Positions 45,506 to 49,300 of a stretch of DNA of 49,300 nt are shown in pieces; within the stretch, counting starts at the first letter, position 1, and each line of letters begins with the position of its first letter. The notes below the pieces were generated by a model that did not search any database, had not been told where the DNA came from, and worked only from the letters and a program-made list of their open reading frames with translations. The stretch is taken from the NCBI GenBank assembly GCA_029820295.1, contig JALGVA010000017.1, positions 1 to 49,300 on the forward strand, written 5' to 3'. This DNA comes from Candidatus Zipacnadia bacterium. GTDB taxonomy: Bacteria > Armatimonadota > Zipacnadia > Zipacnadales > UBA5352. The position numbers and the translations under genes are program-made.

Positions 45506-46192
45506 ATGCGTCGTGGGTTCACTCTGATTGAGTTGTTGGTTGTGATCGCGATCATCGCGATCCTCGCCGCGATCCTGTTCCCAGTGTTCGCGCGCGCACG
45601 AGAGAAGGCCAAGCAGACGAGCTGTCTCAGCAACCTCAAGCAGATCGGGACTGCCGCCGTCATGTACGTTACGGACTACGATGACAACCTGTTCGGACAC
45701 ATTGCGGGAACCCGGTACCCGCAGAACCCCGGTGACCTCACCTGGCCGTGGTCCTCCCCTTACTACATGTGGCATCAACAGATCTACCCCTACGTCAAGA
45801 ACCTCCAGCTCTTCACCTGCCCGTCGATGCCCAGGTCGAGCCTGACAGCGGATGCCACGGGCGGGCCCGCCTACGACTCGTCGTTGGGCTACGGCATGAA
45901 CTACTGGGTGACCTACTTCTACTACTACCTCAACATGTCCGACTTCACCAGGCCCGCGGAGACCATCTGGTTCACCGACTGCAGGTACTACGTGGTCTAC
46001 CCGACCTACTACCTCGCCACCTACCCGACCCATTACGCCTACGGGCAAGACGGGTACGCGCGCCTGGACATCCGGCACAACAACGGCGCGAACGTGGCCT
46101 TCATCGACGGTCACTCCAAGTGGATGAACCGCCAGACGCTCGAGGGTGACAACGGCCTGACCAGCGCCTCGAAGTTCTGGTGGGGCCGCTAG
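45506..46192 (+). CDS. Type IV prepilin-like protein, array copy 2
   Basis: 228 residues from ATG 45506, with GAAGGAGG upstream. Same architecture as copy 1: MRRG then [16 protein letters not shown], the [15 protein letters not shown] block, Tyr-rich segment around [20 protein letters not shown], and [12 protein letters not shown] near the end. Copies 1 and 2 are close paralogues. The shared upstream CACAGTTCCTTAA (45457-45469 here; 44532-44544 before copy 1) marks duplicated regulatory sequence. Confidence 0.92.
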   Translation: MRRGFTLIELLVVIAIIAILAAILFPVFARAREKAKQTSCLSNLKQIGTAAVMYVTDYDDNLFGHIAGTRYPQNPGDLTWPWSSPYYMWHQQIYPYVKNLQLFTCPSMPRSSLTADATGGPAYDSSLGYGMNYWVTYFYYYLNMSDFTRPAETIWFTDCRYYVVYPTYYLATYPTHYAYGQDGYARLDIRHNNGANVAFIDGHSKWMNRQTLEGDNGLTSASKFWWGR

Positions 46193-46223
46193 CCCGCGCT
46201 CGCCCGCCGGGGGCGCACCCTAG

Positions 46224-46250
46224 CGGGGGCGACCGCCACGGTCGCCCCCG
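46224..46250 (+). terminator. Terminator after array copy 2
   Basis: Stem CGGGGGCGACC (46224-46234) with 46240-46250, loop GCCAC, then TCCTTAAA. Confidence 0.8.
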
Positions 46251-46393
46251 TCCTTAAACTTTGGCGTACGAGAAGGAAGTCGCGGGCAGGGCAGGTAACT
46301 ATGCAACTAACAGGGGGAAGCGGCGGCGGGGCGGGACGCCGCGTTGTCATGTACCCATGGGAGCGACAGCTCCCCACCTGGAGGTGTGCTGTT
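46251..46393 (+). promoter_or_regulatory. Conserved 143-base leader of array copy 3
   Basis: Two blocks match the leader of copy 4 at identical spacing: 46251-46290 (CCTTAAAC, AGGAAGTCGCGGGC at 46274) and 46343-46393 (TGTCATGTACCCAT, then hairpin GGGAGC/GCTCCC and CACCTGGAGGTG). The ribosome site sits inside the last small inverted repeat, so it could be masked in the RNA. Confidence 0.55.
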
Positions 46394-47047
46394 GTGCGTA
46401 AGGGTTTCACGTTGATCGAGCTGTTGGTCGTGATCGCCATCATCGCCATCCTGGCGGCGATCCTGTTTCCCGTGTTCGCGCGGGCACGAGAGAAGGCCCG
46501 GCAGACGAGCTGTCTGAGCAACATGAAGCAGCTTCTGACCGGCGCTCTTATGTATTGCTCTGACTACGACGACAACCTGTTCGGGCACATCCAGGGCACG
46601 CGCAGCGATTTCCACCCGCCGACCGAGCCTTACCTGAACTGGCCACAGCAGGTCTACCCGTACGTCAAGAACGACCAGGTCTTCGTCTGCCCATCCAAGG
46701 CGCAGAATACCTGGACTTACGGCACTTCGCGCGATAACTACCTTGGCTACGGCATGAACTACGAACTGACCTACTACTACCGCCGCCTCAACCTGTCCGA
46801 CTTCACGCGCATCGCGCAGACCATCTGGTTCACCGACTGCTACTACTACGTGGTCTACCCGGCCTACTACACCTACACTTACCCCACCAACAGCACCTAC
46901 GGCCTCAACGGATATGCGCGCCTGGATATCCGCCACAACGAGGGCGCGAACGTCGGCTTCGTTGACGGCCATGCGAAGTGGATGAGCCGCCAGACTCTTG
47001 AGGGCGACCAGGGGAGCGGCGCGGCCGCAGAGTACTGGTGGCCGTGA
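46394..47047 (+). CDS. Type IV prepilin-like protein, array copy 3
   Basis: 217 residues from GTG 46394 ([11 protein letters not shown]), chosen because GGAGGTG is 8 bases upstream and the paralogues start at the same point; a longer reading from ATG 46301 adds residues before the prepilin leader. Body as copies 1 and 2: [35 protein letters not shown], Tyr-rich [14 protein letters not shown] and [12 protein letters not shown]. The first 100 bases are almost identical to copy 4. Confidence 0.92.
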   Translation: MRKGFTLIELLVVIAIIAILAAILFPVFARAREKARQTSCLSNMKQLLTGALMYCSDYDDNLFGHIQGTRSDFHPPTEPYLNWPQQVYPYVKNDQVFVCPSKAQNTWTYGTSRDNYLGYGMNYELTYYYRRLNLSDFTRIAQTIWFTDCYYYVVYPAYYTYTYPTNSTYGLNGYARLDIRHNEGANVGFVDGHAKWMSRQTLEGDQGSGAAAEYWWP

Positions 47048-47075
47048 TCGCCAGGCCCCGACGCAGCAGTCTCGA

Positions 47076-47102
47076 CGGGGGCGACCGGCACGGTCGCCCC
47101 CG
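47076..47102 (+). terminator. Terminator after array copy 3
   Basis: Stem CGGGGGCGACC (47076-47086) with 47092-47102, loop GGCAC, then TCCTTAAA. Confidence 0.8.
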
Positions 47103-47245
47103 TCCTTAAACTATTGTGCACGAGGAGGAAGTCGCGGGCAGGGCAGATAAGTGTGCGGCGAACAGAAAGAAGGAGGGGCGCGGCCGAACGCAGTGCTGTC
47201 ATGTACCCATCGGAGCGACGGCTGCCCACCTGGAGGTGTGTGGTT
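47103..47245 (+). promoter_or_regulatory. Conserved 143-base leader of array copy 4
   Basis: Same length and block order as the copy 3 leader: CCTTAAAC at 47104, AGGAAGTCGCGGGC at 47126-47139, TGTCATGTACCCAT at about 47197 and CACCTGGAGGTG before the GTG. The middle 40 bases differ. Confidence 0.55.
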
Positions 47246-47911
47246 GTGCGTAAGGGTTTCACGTTGATTGAGCTGTTGGTCGTGATCGCCATCATCGCCA
47301 TCCTGGCGGCGATCCTGTTTCCCGTGTTCGCGCGGGCACGAGAGAAGGCGCGCCAGGCGACCTGCCTGAGCAACCTCAAGCAGATCGGCCTCGGTCTCAT
47401 GATGTACGTCCAGGACTATGACGAGGTCTACCCCGACGCCCGATATGCGTCCAACCCCAGTCCGTACCCGCTGATCTACGAGGCCCTGGTGCCCTACATC
47501 AAGAACTACCAGATCTGGCTATGCCCGTCCAAGGGCGGCTACATGCGCGGTGGCTACCCGACTCCCATGAGCTACAACGGACGCAGCTTCCCGGTCTACC
47601 CCAACTACGGCTGGAACTCGGCGCTGGCGCGCCTGTCGATGGCGGCGCTGCAGGCGTCGGCGGACGTCGTCGCAGTCGCCGACTGCTCGCACCCCATCTG
47701 GGCCAGCCACGTGGGCCGCATCGCCTGGGCCAACAGCGGTGACGGCGTCCTCTATCCGCATAGCGGGCTGACCTCCGAGCAGTTTATGACCGACCGGTTC
47801 TCGCGCCACAACGGCGGGGAGAACATGGCCTTCGCCGACGGCCACGCCAAGTGGATGGCCAGCAACGCGATCTGGGGCGCGGGCAACGCGCAGATGATCA
47901 CGCCGCACTGA
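47246..47911 (+). CDS. Type IV prepilin-like protein, array copy 4 (diverged body)
   Basis: 221 residues from GTG 47246, matching the start of copy 3. The leader and first 33 or so residues equal copy 3, but the rest differs: [33 protein letters not shown], and [18 protein letters not shown] near the end. The Tyr-rich segment of copies 1-3 is absent. It belongs to the same DUF1559-like prepilin class but a different branch, suggesting 5' gene conversion. Confidence 0.92.
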   Translation: MRKGFTLIELLVVIAIIAILAAILFPVFARAREKARQATCLSNLKQIGLGLMMYVQDYDEVYPDARYASNPSPYPLIYEALVPYIKNYQIWLCPSKGGYMRGGYPTPMSYNGRSFPVYPNYGWNSALARLSMAALQASADVVAVADCSHPIWASHVGRIAWANSGDGVLYPHSGLTSEQFMTDRFSRHNGGENMAFADGHAKWMASNAIWGAGNAQMITPH

Positions 47912-47932
47912 GGCCGTGGGCACATGGCGGTA

Positions 47933-47961
47933 CCGGAGGCGACCGCGCCGGTCGCCTCCGG
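47933..47961 (+). terminator. Terminator after array copy 4
   Basis: Stem CCGGAGGCGACC (47933-47944) with 47950-47961, loop GCGCC. It keeps the GGCGACC/GGTCGCC core of the other three, with compensating changes in the outer stem. Confidence 0.75.
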
Positions 47962-48034
47962 GTTCGTGTACGTTGCCGACGAATGTATTGCGCGCGCCCG
48001 CAGGGAAGGGTCCGCCACAGGAGGCGATGGGCGC

Positions 48035-49300
48035 ATGAGAACGACGCTGGTCGGACTGCTGGTCGTCGCCTGCGCGGCGTACGGCGCGGCTGAGATGGTG
48101 GCGCTGGTCAATCCGGGTTTCGAGGCGGACGCCAACGGCGACGGCCTGCCCGACGGCTGGCAGCAGGCCATCCACGGCGGGGGCTTCGAGATCGGCCTGA
48201 GTCCCGAGGCCTTCGAGGGCGAGCGCTCGGTGAGCATCACCGGCCTGCCCGGCCACGGCGACCGCGCCTGCGTGCTGCAGACCACGCAGCCCCACGGCGT
48301 GCATGTGGCCTACCGGGTGAGCTTCGCGGTGCGCGGCTCCGGGCGCGTGACCGGCATCTTCCGCTACCGCTACCGCGACCCCGACGGCCAGGAGGCCGAA
48401 GACACGCGCTCCTTCGCCGTCGCCGAGCTGTCGCCCGACGAGTGGCACGAGGTCAGCTTCGGCTTCGCGACCGACAACGCCGTGCTGGAGGCCGGTGACA
48501 CGCGCATCGAGCTGATCCTCTACCAGCGCGGCGAGGGCGAGGCGCTGTTCGACGCTGTGCGCCTGGAGGCGCTCGAGGAGTGGACCCCGAACGTGAACGA
48601 GACGCAGGAGCCCACACAGACACCGCGGCGGCCCGTCGATGGGCGAGTGGCGTTGCAGAACCCGCCGGACTTCTGGTGGCCGCCGCAGCTCAACGCGGAG
48701 AGCTATGAGCTGCAGCTCGCCACCGGCGAGGACTTCGCCGACGCCGTCACTATCGCCGATCTGCCCTTCAACTGCTACAGCCACTCGGCGACGCTTGACC
48801 CGTCGAAGCGCTGGTGGTGGCGCTATCGGTTCCACGACCGGGCCGGGGCGTCGGAGTGGTCGGAGGCGTGGCACTTTGACATCGCCGACGATGCGGCCGC
48901 CTTCCCGGTCCCGCCGCCCGATGAGCTGCTCGCGCGCGTGCCCGCCGACCACCCGCGCGTCTACGCCACGCGCGCGAGCCTCGACGAGTTCCGGGCGCGC
49001 CGCGAGGGGGAGATGGCGTGGTGGTGGGAGGGCTTCCGCGCGCGCTGCGACGCGCACATGGCGAAGGACCTGCCGTCCGAGCCCGGCCCGGAGTTCGACT
49101 TCAGCGGGCGCACCGGCGCCCTGACCGCCGAAGACATGGACCGTATGAACCGGCTGCGCGGACTGGGCGGCGCCGCCAGCGGTCCAATGTGGGAGCTGGG
49201 CTTCGGCTACCTGGTGAGCGGCGAGGAGGCGTACGGCCGGCGCGCCGTGCAGTGGCTGCTGGAGATCTCGAGCTGGGACCCCGAGGGCACCACCGGCTAC
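48035..49300 (+). CDS. Secreted heparinase-like protein, DUF4962-type (3' partial)
   Basis: 422 residues are visible from ATG 48035 (AGGAGGCGATGG upstream) and the frame is open at the window edge. A signal peptide (residues 1-19) precedes a carbohydrate-binding beta-sandwich (NPGFEADANGDGLPDGWQ, about 20-180). Residues 195-290 are a fibronectin-like or Ig-like domain (FWWPPQLNAESYELQLA). From about 300 the helical toroid of heparinase II/III or DUF4962 enzymes begins (HPRVYATRASLDEFRARR, GYLVSGEEAYGRRAVQWLL). The catalytic part is outside the window. A polysaccharide lyase role is likely from the fold but not shown. Confidence 0.82.
   Translation, partial: MRTTLVGLLVVACAAYGAAEMVALVNPGFEADANGDGLPDGWQQAIHGGGFEIGLSPEAFEGERSVSITGLPGHGDRACVLQTTQPHGVHVAYRVSFAVRGSGRVTGIFRYRYRDPDGQEAEDTRSFAVAELSPDEWHEVSFGFATDNAVLEAGDTRIELILYQRGEGEALFDAVRLEALEEWTPNVNETQEPTQTPRRPVDGRVALQNPPDFWWPPQLNAESYELQLATGEDFADAVTIADLPFNCYSHSATLDPSKRWWWRYRFHDRAGASEWSEAWHFDIADDAAAFPVPPPDELLARVPADHPRVYATRASLDEFRARREGEMAWWWEGFRARCDAHMAKDLPSEPGPEFDFSGRTGALTAEDMDRMNRLRGLGGAASGPMWELGFGYLVSGEEAYGRRAVQWLLEISSWDPEGTTGY

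Noticed and set aside
46251-46393. A c-di-GMP (GEMM) riboswitch in the prepilin leaders
   Set aside because: The conserved GEMM core (GCA...GNGACGCAAAGCC...) is not seen; only generic hairpins are.

Overview
The window is high-GC bacterial chromosome, densely packed with genes on both strands. I see no tRNA, rRNA, CRISPR array or transposase. The best taxonomic clue is five type IV prepilin-like proteins (GFTLIELL N-terminus, [11 protein letters not shown] linker, C-terminal DGHxKW motif), four of them in one array. This combination with abundant secreted beta-propeller and glycan-active proteins fits Armatimonadota or a related planctomycete-like or Hydrogenedentes-like lineage. That placement is inference; no marker gene here settles it.

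Layout, left to right. (1) 1-11894, plus strand: a secreted collagen-like/beta-propeller protein (5' end outside the window), a NuoE-NuoF-ferredoxin fusion, a 2Fe-2S/FAD oxidoreductase lacking its usual NAD(P)H domain, a MacB-like ABC ATPase and a giant FtsX-type permease, then two more secreted beta-propeller proteins. Overlaps and short gaps suggest one transcription unit. (2) 11895-12559: a hairpin, the decayed remains of a repeat protein with a PEP-CTERM-like tail, and a second hairpin. (3) 12560-23025, plus strand: a carbohydrate/glycan locus with a DUF4838 lipoprotein, a CehA/DUF3604-type PHP hydrolase, a broken secreted gene on the minus strand, a large GH42-like secreted protein, a DUF2920-like hydrolase, a URO-D-like protein and a corrinoid adenosyltransferase. 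(4) 23027-28984, minus strand: a tightly overlapping operon of SPOR protein, deoB, deoA, a small membrane protein, a metallophosphoesterase, an orphan PqqD-like protein and a double universal-stress protein.

(5) A divergent promoter pair at 29045-29149 separates that operon from the classic housekeeping cluster ffh-rpsP-khpA-ylqD-rimM-trmD-rplS-lepB (29284-34283). A terminator follows, then rnhB with a prepilin-like gene overlapping its 3' end. (6) 35768-43831: an MBL-fold hydrolase and a DegT/DnrJ aminotransferase on the plus strand. On the minus strand is a four-gene block: a Ycf46-like AAA+ ATPase, a membrane-anchored Ycf35/DUF1257-like protein, a pseudokinase-zinc ribbon-TPR protein and a PflX-like radical SAM protein. 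A creatininase-family gene is divergent from it. (7) 43832-49300: a gene-poor stretch, a ribbon-helix-helix regulator, four tandem prepilin-like paralogues each closed by a hairpin with the same GGCGACC/GGTCGCC core, and the 5' part of a secreted heparinase-like (DUF4962-type) protein that runs off the end.

Most interesting for follow-up: the pseudokinase/AAA+/DUF1257 block, the NADH oxidoreductase pair embedded among secreted propellers and an ABC exporter, and the prepilin array with its shared leaders and terminators.
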